IMG/VR virus record: IMGVR_UViG_3300006871_000024
Span: 1-22,827 of that record
DNA from: a virus
DNA length: 22,827 bases
Direction: 5' to 3' (one strand)
Notes under the pieces: model-generated
Told to the model about the DNA's origin: nothing
Database searches by the model: none
What the model saw: only the letters and a program-made list of their open reading frames with translations
Part shown: positions 15,976 to 20,820 of the stretch, one piece after another
Numbering within the stretch: position 1 is the first letter of the stretch
How the letters are laid out: each line of letters starts with the position of its first letter
Program-made: the position numbers and the translations under genes

Positions 15976-16147
15976 TGTTGTGGTAACTTATCCTGACAAC
16001 ACTACCGAAACGTACACTTGGAAAAGGCAGGATGGTTCGGAGCAAACTTACATTTCTAGTAATGTTCTTTATTGTTACCAAGGTGACGGGAGCTATACAG
16101 CCATCAACCTAGGCTCTACTTATAAGGTCACATTTGGAGTGGAGTAA
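15965..16147 (+). CDS. uncharacterised beta-rich small protein
   Basis: This 60-residue protein overlaps the preceding gene by 11 bases, in another frame. The sequence looks like a small beta-sheet domain (NNVVVTYPDNTTETYTWKRQ, then GSTYKVTFGVE) with a single Cys. It lies immediately upstream of the lysin. No motif supports a function. Possibilities are a small tail-related or lysin-associated protein. Confidence 0.6.
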   Translation: MTNNVVVTYPDNTTETYTWKRQDGSEQTYISSNVLYCYQGDGSYTAINLGSTYKVTFGVE

Positions 16148-16152
16148 CTCTT

Positions 16153-17106
16153 ATGGCACTTATGCCAAGCGCAGTTTACAAACCAATTAATTACAAGGGT
16201 GTTCCGTATATGCGGAGTGCCGGACCGAACGTCATTATATTCCACACAATTGTGGGCCATGATCCGGCTAATGCTGCCCACTTATCAGTAGGGGGATATG
16301 GAGAGTTAACCCAAAGTAGAGACACAATTTATCAATCAGCAGCATGTAAGGACGGTAATCCGCGTGCTATTGCTGTTGAGACAGAAGATTTAGGTGAACC
16401 ATTTCCTGTCTGGAACACGGACAATGGTCACGAGGTTCCCGCATGGTCGGAATGGCAGATTAGTCGGAATATTGAGATTTGTGTATGGGGTTTCCAGACA
16501 CACGGAATTCCGCTTGTGCCAGCGACAGATAGTAAAACTAGTTCAGCAGGAATTGCCTACCATCGGCAGGGTATCGACGGTAATTTTGAAGAGGAAGAGT
16601 TTGCTTATGGTGGCCGCGTTTCAGGTGGGGAGCATTGGTCAACTAGCACGGGTAAAGTTTGTCCAGGCGATAGGAGAATCACACAACTCCTTGAGATTAT
16701 TATTCCTAAAGCTAGACAAATTGTCGGTTTAGACCCTATTCCAAAGAAGGTATTTAATATGGCTTACCCGTACGATTTGCCGGCTCATTTCCCGGATGTA
16801 CCCAATACTGATCCCAATTATTTCACTGAAGTAGTTGTGCCTCTCACTCCGCAACACGGTTTTACGGGAGTGACTTCGGTATGGGTCAACATTGCTAATA
16901 AGAATGCTGAATTAAAAGTAGGCACGGCAGCGTGGCAATGTGGCTCACCTGATAATCACCATGCTGAGCCTTTTCTCACTGGGTCTTTCACAATTGACCC
17001 CCTTGGCTGCACAGGCGGGGTACGCGCTCCTGAGAGTGCTTATAGCTTGATTGTGGATTACCGCAGCCCTCTCGGTGCATCCGTAGTTATCGAGCCGGTT
17101 AATTAG
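16153..17106 (+). CDS. endolysin, N-acetylmuramoyl-L-alanine amidase (PGRP/Amidase_2-type) with C-terminal binding domain
   Basis: This cell-wall hydrolase is predicted to cut the MurNAc-L-Ala bond. Residues 20-190 are PGRP-like, with zinc ligands H31 (in NVIIFHTIVG), H161 (EHWSTSTG) and C170 (GKVCPGDRR). K168 matches the Lys two before the Cys in T7 lysozyme, and Y60 is a possible partner. The catalytic domain is followed by a beta-rich C-terminal region (about 198-317) that may bind the cell wall. There is no signal peptide, so export would need the holin. The start lies after a purine-rich GGAGTGGAG. ATG 16162 is another possible start. Confidence 0.88.
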   Translation: MALMPSAVYKPINYKGVPYMRSAGPNVIIFHTIVGHDPANAAHLSVGGYGELTQSRDTIYQSAACKDGNPRAIAVETEDLGEPFPVWNTDNGHEVPAWSEWQISRNIEICVWGFQTHGIPLVPATDSKTSSAGIAYHRQGIDGNFEEEEFAYGGRVSGGEHWSTSTGKVCPGDRRITQLLEIIIPKARQIVGLDPIPKKVFNMAYPYDLPAHFPDVPNTDPNYFTEVVVPLTPQHGFTGVTSVWVNIANKNAELKVGTAAWQCGSPDNHHAEPFLTGSFTIDPLGCTGGVRAPESAYSLIVDYRSPLGASVVIEPVN

Positions 17107-17124
17107 TAACTAGAAGGAGAGAAA

Positions 17125-17361
17125 ATGAGTACTCCAATTCAAGTTCCGATTCCTGAGGTAGTCCAAAAAGGAACAAAGGCAGTTGTGGCAACAATTACCC
17201 TGGTAGTAGGTGTAGTTGGTTTGTTTGCGGCTTCCATCTCGGATGGTTCGCTCTCGTGGGGTGAGGGCGGTGAGCTGCTGGGCGCTGTGGCAACGGCGAT
17301 TACCACAATCGCGGCTGTGTGGCGGGTGCCGAATGAGGTTACGTCCGTGACGATGCGTTAA
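17125..17361 (+). CDS. holin-like protein, two transmembrane segments
   Basis: This 78-residue protein has hydrophobic stretches at about 17-37 (TKAVVATITLVVGVVGLFAA) and 48-66, separated by a short acidic/Gly loop (DGSLSWGEGGE), and a short polar end. Placement directly after the amidase and the two-TM layout fit a holin that lets the lysin reach the wall. The SD GAAGGAGAGAAAA is strong. Other small membrane proteins (2076, 6213, 7367-8101, 15733) are competing candidates for parts of lysis. Confidence 0.8.
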   Translation: MSTPIQVPIPEVVQKGTKAVVATITLVVGVVGLFAASISDGSLSWGEGGELLGAVATAITTIAAVWRVPNEVTSVTMR

Positions 17362-17406
17362 GCCATCTTCAAGATCATTTATACCCCTTCTGACCAGCGC
17401 GTTTGT

Positions 17407-17473
17407 CCGCAGAGCCCCTGAAATGACTTCCCTAGGGTGACTGTACCGGGGAATGCATTTGGGGGCTCTGTGG
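17407..17473 (+). repeat. long interrupted hairpin after the lysis genes
   Basis: CCGCAGAGCCCCT (17407-17419) pairs with GGGGGCTCTGTGG (17461-17473), with two GU pairs. After a single bulged G the stem continues as AAATG/CATTT, then TTCCC with GGGAA. The structure spans 67 bases with about 23 pairs. No run of T follows, so an intrinsic terminator is not the simplest reading. Confidence 0.6.
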
Positions 17474-17600
17474 CGCTTCTAGGGGCCTTTACGGCCATGC
17501 CCTGGAAGCCCTCAAGGCTAGGAGGGACCGTCCACGGTCACTCTCCGTAGTGTGGCGCACGTCACACGAAAACAGACCCTGTTTAATGAATTTATTCGAT

Positions 17601-17697
17601 AGGCTCACGTTGTTCGGTTTTCCGGGTCCGATCCCCGGAGGGCGGGGACCACCGCTCACGCGAGGAATGGCGCTATGCGCACGCCGGACGTGAGCCT
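17601..17697 (+). repeat. multibranched inverted-repeat structure
   Basis: AGGCTCACGT (17601-17610) and ACGTGAGCCT (17688-17697) form a perfect 10-bp closing helix. Inside are TCCGGG/CCCGGA (17621-17626/17634-17639, 7-base loop TCCGATC), GGCG/CGCC (17641-17644/17682-17685) and GCGC-TAT-GCGC (17670-17680). The first inner hairpin resembles a tRNA T arm, but the rest does not fold as a tRNA. Confidence 0.5.
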
Positions 17698-17760
17698 TGT
17701 GAACCAGCATCCACCGCCTTAATTCCATAGTGAGAATTTCTCCCTCTAGATTTTGAATGA

Positions 17761-17795
17761 GGGGGAACGGTGACGCATAGCTAACCCGTTCCTCC
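17761..17795 (+). repeat. strong hairpin before the L7/L12-like gene
   Basis: GGGGGAACGG (17761-17770) pairs with CCGTTCCTCC (17786-17795), with one GU, around a 15-base loop. It ends about 28 bases upstream of the next start, whose SD is AGGAAGGAAATGGA. Either a boundary of the RNA region or a leader hairpin of the downstream operon. Confidence 0.5.
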
Positions 17796-17823
17796 AATTG
17801 AGGACCTAGAGGAAGGAAATGGA

Positions 17824-18174
17824 ATGTTCGTAACTAACGCAACAATTTATCTCAACGGGCAGGCTGTTGTGGTTGAAGCTCAAATTGAGATGCCGGAACC
17901 GCCCCCGGTCAACGTTGGTGAGGAAATTTACCAATTACAGTCACGGATGCGCCGATTGGAAGCTATCGCCACCAATCAAGGTGGAATGCGTGCCTCAGTG
18001 GAGAGGATTGGCGCACTGATCCAAGCTGTTCAACGGGGTGAGAAAATCCAGGCAATCAAGGCTTTGCGAGAGGCAACCCCCGGGTTGGGAATGAAGGAAG
18101 CAAAAGACATTATCGAGACCACTTGGGACACTTTTTACGCGAATGATGCTCAAAGAAGTCGGCCGCCGTTCTAA
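17824..18174 (+). CDS. protein with a ribosomal L7/L12 C-terminal-like domain
   Basis: This 116-residue protein has a beta-like N-terminus (MFVTNATIYLNGQAVVVEAQ) followed by a polar helical middle. Its C-terminal segment (about 66-100), with GEKIQAIKALREATPGLGMK followed by EAKDIIE, closely matches the bL12 C-terminal domain pattern of K-x2-IKxxRxxTGLGLKEAKDLVE. In ribosomes that domain recruits translation factors. In phages the fold may serve as a binding module, which is unproven here. It opens the early/accessory region after the structured RNA region, and its TAA overlaps the next gene's ATG (TAATG). Confidence 0.75.
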   Translation: MFVTNATIYLNGQAVVVEAQIEMPEPPPVNVGEEIYQLQSRMRRLEAIATNQGGMRASVERIGALIQAVQRGEKIQAIKALREATPGLGMKEAKDIIETTWDTFYANDAQRSRPPF

Positions 18175-18305
18175 TGCCCAAAACTCCAGGCCCATCCTGT
18201 AAACGTTGTTGGGGCAAAAGGGTTATCACCAAGAAACGGGGTGGTACGACTACTGAGGTTACTTGTCCACGATGTGGTGGAACGGGTAAGGAACCGCAAA
18301 GCTGA
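18174..18305 (+). CDS. small zinc-ribbon protein (43 aa)
   Basis: ATG 18174 shares its A with the preceding stop. The 43 residues carry two CxxC pairs (C9/C12 and C31/C34) about 18 residues apart, followed by GGTGKE, as in DnaJ-type or rubredoxin-like zinc ribbons. The rest is basic (WGKRVITKKRGG). It could bind nucleic acid or protein. The function is unknown. It is the first of several small Cys/His-rich genes. Confidence 0.7.
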   Translation: MPKTPGPSCKRCWGKRVITKKRGGTTTEVTCPRCGGTGKEPQS

Positions 18306-18313
18306 ATTGCAGT

Positions 18314-18355
18314 TGAACGCATTCTACGGAGTGCGTTCACTCGGCTATTCAGCCG
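18314..18355 (+). repeat. two tandem hairpins, first with UACG tetraloop
   Basis: TGAACGCATTC (18314-18324) and GAGTGCGTTCA (18329-18339) form an 11-bp stem with one GU, closed by C-TACG-G, a UNCG-type very stable loop. CGGCT-ATTC-AGCCG follows at 18342-18355. They sit in the 69-base gap before the gene at 18375 and end about six bases before its SD. No T-run follows, so RNA stability or processing is as likely as termination. Confidence 0.6.
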
Positions 18356-18374
18356 GTACGAGAGGAGAAATGAA

Positions 18375-18656
18375 ATGGGTAAGCACTCTGACCCGGACCT
18401 TGCACTGATCGATATACCGCCCACGCTGCAAAGTGTGGTGCTCCATGCGGAGAAGTACCGGGGAACGGTTCACGGTGACACGTCAACGGGTGAAATTGAC
18501 GTGGAATTTCCAACAATCAATGTGGCGGCTCTGTTCGCGGCTGATATGTGGGCTGCACTCGGCTGGAAAATCGAAATTCGGGAAGGTGATTCGGTGACTT
18601 CACTTAACGTGCCTGTCGTATTGACCGTGTTCACCGAGTACACCCCGGTTGTCTGA
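18375..18656 (+). CDS. uncharacterised protein (93 aa)
   Basis: The start ATG 18375 has the purine-rich SD AGAGGAGAAATGAA upstream. The protein looks like a small alpha/beta domain with strands HGDTSTGEIDVEFPTINVAA and WKIEIREGDSVTSLNVPVVL. There are no Cys, TM or known motifs. The gene after it starts in the stop codon (TGATG). Confidence 0.65.
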   Translation: MGKHSDPDLALIDIPPTLQSVVLHAEKYRGTVHGDTSTGEIDVEFPTINVAALFAADMWAALGWKIEIREGDSVTSLNVPVVLTVFTEYTPVV

Positions 18657-18844
18657 TGGCTAAGCCTGTTCCGGGACCGAGAGAGAAGTCCTCCAAGTGC
18701 TCTCACTCGAAAGTAAAAAAGGAGAGCGGTCCTCATTCATTCGAGGGACCTACCGGACCAATTGTGGCCTACAAATGGAAGTGCGATACCACAAAGGGCT
18801 GTAATCACTGGTTCTGGGGGAATAGTAAGGGAGGTAGACTATAA
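18656..18844 (+). CDS. small Cys/His-rich protein (62 aa)
   Basis: Coupled to the preceding gene by a shared A (TGATG). Cys and His residues C15, H17, C43, C49 and H51 (SKCSHSK, WKCDTTKGCNHWFW) suggest a zinc site. The rest is Lys/Gly/Pro-rich and looks flexible. Near its 3' end the sequence AAGGGAGGT serves as an SD for the next gene, and its stop TAA overlaps that gene's probable AUA start. The function is unknown. Confidence 0.7.
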   Translation: MAKPVPGPREKSSKCSHSKVKKESGPHSFEGPTGPIVAYKWKCDTTKGCNHWFWGNSKGGRL

Positions 18845-18981
18845 CCTCTTTCAAATTCCCTAAGTGCTCTTGGTGTCAGCGAGAATTCGTTACACCAGAG
18901 GGACGTGACCGGCACATGGTCAAGTGCCCTAAACGTCCAATTGAAACAGGTAAGAGAAAGAAGCCAAAAGGAGAGCGTTAA
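18841..18981 (+). CDS. C2HC zinc-finger microprotein with apparent ATA start
   Basis: The frame runs from after a TAG, through ATA 18841 and 46 codons, to TAA 18979-18981. It encodes KFPKCSWCQREFV and HMVKCP: C9-x2-C12-x12-H25-x3-C29, a classic C2HC finger, followed by a basic tail (KRPIETGKRKKPKGER). No ATG, GTG, TTG or CTG exists upstream of the finger in this frame. ATA is preceded by the near-perfect SD AAGGGAGGT (18827-18835) at the right distance and overlaps the preceding stop (ATAA). This mirrors the ATGA overlaps of neighbouring genes. An internal ATG at 18916 would lose three of the four zinc ligands. The coding call is firm on the finger motif; the start is inference. Confidence 0.6.
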   Translation: MTSFKFPKCSWCQREFVTPEGRDRHMVKCPKRPIETGKRKKPKGER

Positions 18982-19079
18982 TGGGTGCAGTACCCCGGAA
19001 GTGCCCTAGTTGTGGAGCCCCTACGGCGGGTATGTCCAAGAAGCATTATGAGCAGCACTTGGCTAGGTGTCTCGGATGA
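18981..19079 (+). CDS. C2HC zinc-finger microprotein (32 aa)
   Basis: TAATG-coupled to the preceding gene. The ligands C8-x2-C11-x14-H26-x3-C30 repeat the architecture of the neighbour at 18841 and of the gene at 20442. An in-frame SD (AAAGGAGAG) lies about 12 bases upstream, inside the preceding gene. Thirty-two residues is little more than the finger itself. It may bind nucleic acid or a host protein. Confidence 0.65.
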   Translation: MGAVPRKCPSCGAPTAGMSKKHYEQHLARCLG

Positions 19080-19207
19080 GTGCGAAAGATGGACGTGGTG
19101 TGAAAGCAGACGGGCACCAAACCCGTAAATACAGGCGTCAATACCGCAAATGCCACAAGCACGCGGATTGCCGTGCCATGAGTAACAGTATTTGGCGTAA
19201 GCGTTAG
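19076..19207 (+). CDS. small basic protein with Cys/His cluster (43 aa)
   Basis: ATG 19076 overlaps the preceding stop (ATGA). The 43 residues are strongly basic (RKYRRQYRK, WRKR) with a C26-H27-x-H29-x2-C32 cluster (KCHKHADC), possibly a small metal site. The basic character favours RNA or DNA contact. It ends just before the hairpin and tRNA. Confidence 0.65.
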   Translation: MSAKDGRGVKADGHQTRKYRRQYRKCHKHADCRAMSNSIWRKR

Positions 19208-19213
19208 CACAAA

Positions 19214-19231
19214 GGGAGCCCTTGGGCTCCT
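19214..19231 (+). terminator. small hairpin before the tRNA
   Basis: GGAGCC-CTTG-GGCTCC (19215-19230), with a GT extension. No T-run follows. The short distance to the tRNA start at 19234 makes processing or RNA boundary as plausible as termination. Confidence 0.35.
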
Positions 19232-19233
19232 GA

Positions 19234-19307
19234 ACCCCCTTAGCCCAATAGGTAGAGGCAGCGCATTTAAAATGCGTTTAGTACCGGTTCGAATCCGGTA
19301 GGGGGTA
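19234..19307 (+). tRNA. tRNA with anticodon UAA (Leu, UUA codon), short variable loop
   Basis: Seventy-four bases fold as a cloverleaf. The acceptor ACCCCCT pairs with AGGGGGT (19234-19240/19300-19306). The D arm is GCC/GGC (19243-19245/19257-19259) with GGT in its loop. The anticodon stem is GCGCA/TGCGT (19261-19265/19273-19277) around loop TTTAAAA, so the anticodon is TAA (19268-19270). The variable loop is TTAGT, five bases, and the T arm is ACCGG-TTCGAAT-CCGGT (19283-19299). The discriminator is A (19307), and CCA is not encoded. A UAA anticodon reads UUA leucine, but leucine tRNAs normally have a long variable arm, so charging identity is uncertain. Confidence 0.85.
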
Positions 19308-19329
19308 CTCGTTCGAGAGAGGAAAAGAA

Positions 19330-20229
19330 ATGGAATACAGAAAGATTCAGTGCCGTGAGCACGGTGGCACGTTCCAAATTCCCGTTAAGCGGGGGCGACC
19401 GCCGACAAAGTGCAGCGAAACTAATGTCTGTACCATGGTCGCAGGAACCAGCAAGCAACGGTCTAAGAGTCCTGCTGCTAAGGCACGCGCGGCTATCGCT
19501 GAATATGCCGCTCCCCAGGCTAGCGGTGGTCGGCGACCCGCCAAGGTGGTTGCTGCCGACTCTAAGCCCAAGCCGACGCTACGCGGTGTCAACCGCTCAG
19601 CTCTGCGGACCACCAAATGGTGTAATTGTGCGGAGGACATTGTTGGCATGCCCCCGCGTCACGAAAAGGGCATTGAGGGCTGTAAGTATGCCACTCGTGG
19701 TGCCCCCGCCGTGGTCCGTAATAACCCCTCTGTCCCGATCGCACGGGAACTGAGGGAGCAGCTAGAGCCCCTTGGTTGGACGTGCCACGCAAAAGGGTAC
19801 TTTACCGATTCAGACAAAATCGGTGTGGTGGATTTTAGTGCCACTCGCGACACGGAAATGATCACTGTTGAAATCATCGGCGGGAAGGTGATCAAGCAAC
19901 ATTATTCCATTTGGAATGATGACCGACCGGCACTCAACAAGAAACCGCAAGCAAAGCTTACCTTTGACCCCGAGGAATTGTCCGACGCCGAATTAGTAGG
20001 CAAGCTTGCCGGCAAGCGCGTTGCTTGGTGGAACCCTTTGGGTGGTAACCGGGAGTATGGCAGGCTCCCAGAGAGTGAGGGCAAAAAGATCACCGTTCAG
20101 CACGTGATCACAATGGACGATGGAAACCCGGACGAGCTACCAGGTTCCCGCATCGTGACCTTTGTGGATCAGGATGGAACGGGGTTCCGGTCGTTCAAGG
20201 TCGGTGCGCTTATGGCGGTGCGAGGATGA
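19330..20229 (+). CDS. uncharacterised protein with N-terminal zinc-like cysteines
   Basis: This 299-residue protein has an N-terminal C8-x2-H11 ... C28-x5-C34 group with KRGRPPTKC between. A low-complexity basic Ala/Lys linker (about 44-90) follows, then a second cluster (KWCNCAED at 97-103 and GCKY at 117-120). The C-terminal half (about 135-299) is folded, with REQLEPLGWTCHAKGYFTDS, VEIIGGKVIKQHYSIWNDDR, and the end TVQHVITMDD then GSRIVTFVDQDGTGFRSFKV. I recall similar uncharacterised proteins in actinophages but no function. The SD GAGAGAGGAAAAG is clear. It is the first gene after the tRNA. Confidence 0.75.
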   Translation: MEYRKIQCREHGGTFQIPVKRGRPPTKCSETNVCTMVAGTSKQRSKSPAAKARAAIAEYAAPQASGGRRPAKVVAADSKPKPTLRGVNRSALRTTKWCNCAEDIVGMPPRHEKGIEGCKYATRGAPAVVRNNPSVPIARELREQLEPLGWTCHAKGYFTDSDKIGVVDFSATRDTEMITVEIIGGKVIKQHYSIWNDDRPALNKKPQAKLTFDPEELSDAELVGKLAGKRVAWWNPLGGNREYGRLPESEGKKITVQHVITMDDGNPDELPGSRIVTFVDQDGTGFRSFKVGALMAVRG

Positions 20230-20375
20230 CACGAAGAGTTGATGAAGATTCATTTCCGGAAACATTGGAGCCAACACCAGAGGAACAAGAGGAAGCTAAT
20301 CGATATAACGAACAGTTGGAAAAGGACACGGAATGGGCTATTCGTAATTCGGGACGGTTAGCAAGAGGAGAGTGA
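20226..20375 (+). CDS. small acidic protein (49 aa)
   Basis: ATG 20226 overlaps the preceding TGA (ATGA). The 49 residues are rich in Glu (EPTPEEQEEANRYNEQLEKD) with a basic/Gly end (NSGRLARGE) and look helical. No Cys. The function is unknown. The hairpin at 20383 follows directly. Confidence 0.6.
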   Translation: MTRRVDEDSFPETLEPTPEEQEEANRYNEQLEKDTEWAIRNSGRLARGE

Positions 20376-20382
20376 ATGGCAA

Positions 20383-20420
20383 CCCCCTAGATTACCGGAG
20401 CAATTCGGTAGCCTAGGGGG
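20383..20420 (+). terminator. composite hairpin, tRNA-minihelix-like
   Basis: CCCCCTAG (20383-20390) pairs perfectly with CTAGGGGG (20413-20420), and inside TACCG (20393-20397) pairs with CGGTA (20406-20410) around an eight-base loop. The outer CCCCCT/AGGGGG matches the acceptor stem of the tRNA at 19234, and the inner stem resembles that tRNA's ACCGG/CCGGT T arm. No T-run follows, so it may be a terminator, a stability element or a degenerate tRNA minihelix. Confidence 0.5.
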
Positions 20421-20441
20421 CTATTCGCATTGGAGAAAAGA

Positions 20442-20561
20442 ATGGTAAAGCCCCCTTATAAATGCGCATGGTGGCCTAGTGGTTGTCGTTTTACTGCAAA
20501 AACTTGGCTTGCCATACTCAGACATCAAAGTGTCTGTGTGTACAGAAAAGGAAATAAATGA
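20442..20561 (+). CDS. C2HC zinc-finger microprotein (39 aa)
   Basis: ATG 20442 to TGA 20559-20561, 39 residues. Ligands C8-x6-C15-x12-H28-x3-C32 (YKCAWWPSGC, RHQSVC) share the H-x3-C end with the neighbours at 18841 and 18981. The SD GGAGAAAAGA is present. Its stop overlaps the next ATG (ATGA). The basic C-terminus (YRKGNK) fits nucleic-acid binding. The function is unknown. Confidence 0.65.
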   Translation: MVKPPYKCAWWPSGCRFTAKTWLAILRHQSVCVYRKGNK

Positions 20562-20758
20562 TTGCAATTAAGATAGTAGGGAACGAATTACCTTATACTC
20601 CTCCCCGATTGGAAGAGATTACTATTGGGACATATTGGCAATCAATGGAGCACACAGATGGAGGCATTGTTTTAATACGGCAAACTATGGAAAATCGACA
20701 GATTGAGACATTCATCCCCTACCACCGCGTATGGGAAATCGAAACGATTAGGGATTGA
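20558..20758 (+). CDS. uncharacterised protein (66 aa)
   Basis: ATG 20558 overlaps the preceding stop. The protein is a compact alpha/beta-looking chain (MIAIKIVGNELPYTPPRLEE, then GIVLIRQTMENRQIETFIPYHRVWEIETI) without Cys or TM. The C-terminal IETFIPYHRVWEIE resembles small beta domains that end in a strand. I do not recognise it. Confidence 0.6.
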   Translation: MIAIKIVGNELPYTPPRLEEITIGTYWQSMEHTDGGIVLIRQTMENRQIETFIPYHRVWEIETIRD

Positions 20759-20760
20759 TC

Positions 20761-20820
20761 ATGTACGAAATAGAGAGGCCGATTACTGGAAATGGAGTGA
20801 TCGTCTGTGATCAACCTTAA
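20761..20820 (+). CDS. possible leader peptide-sized ORF (19 aa), doubtful
   Basis: ATG 20761 follows the preceding stop by two bases and encodes MYEIERPITGNGVIVCDQP. It overlaps the helicase start at 20807 by 14 bases. The length, the weak SD (AGGG) and the overlap make it uncertain. It could couple translation into the helicase or be chance. Confidence 0.2.
   Translation: MYEIERPITGNGVIVCDQP

Larger units (their letters stand above)
17362..17823 (+). ncRNA. candidate structured non-coding RNA region
   Basis: The 462 bases between the holin and the L7/L12-like gene hold no credible gene on either strand but are full of inverted repeats. A long interrupted hairpin lies at 17407-17473, a 10-bp helix (one GU) at 17475-17484/17500-17509, GGAG/CTCC plus GACCG/CGGTC at 17521-17546, and a GTGTGGC/GTCACAC hairpin at 17550-17567. 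AAACAG/CTGTTT follows at 17570-17584, then a 10-bp helix closing 17601-17697 around smaller stems, and a 10-bp helix at 17761-17795. Helix density is high and continuous, more than tandem terminators need. A late-operon terminator zone or early promoter region cannot be excluded. A weak promoter-like TTAAGC - 16 bases - TATACC sits at 17358-17385. Confidence 0.4.

Noticed and set aside
17358-17385. Promoter TTAAGC-16-TATACC after the holin gene
   Set aside because: Only three of six -35 bases match the consensus. It is too weak to list as a separate feature and is mentioned in the region entry.
17621-17639. tRNA T arm-like hairpin suggesting a second tRNA
   Set aside because: The conserved loop pattern has C where T is expected, and no acceptor, D or anticodon arms fit around it.
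17489-17797. Antisense ORF of 102 codons across the structured region
   Set aside because: No SD, no known motif, composition follows the inverted repeats; all other genes are on the + strand.
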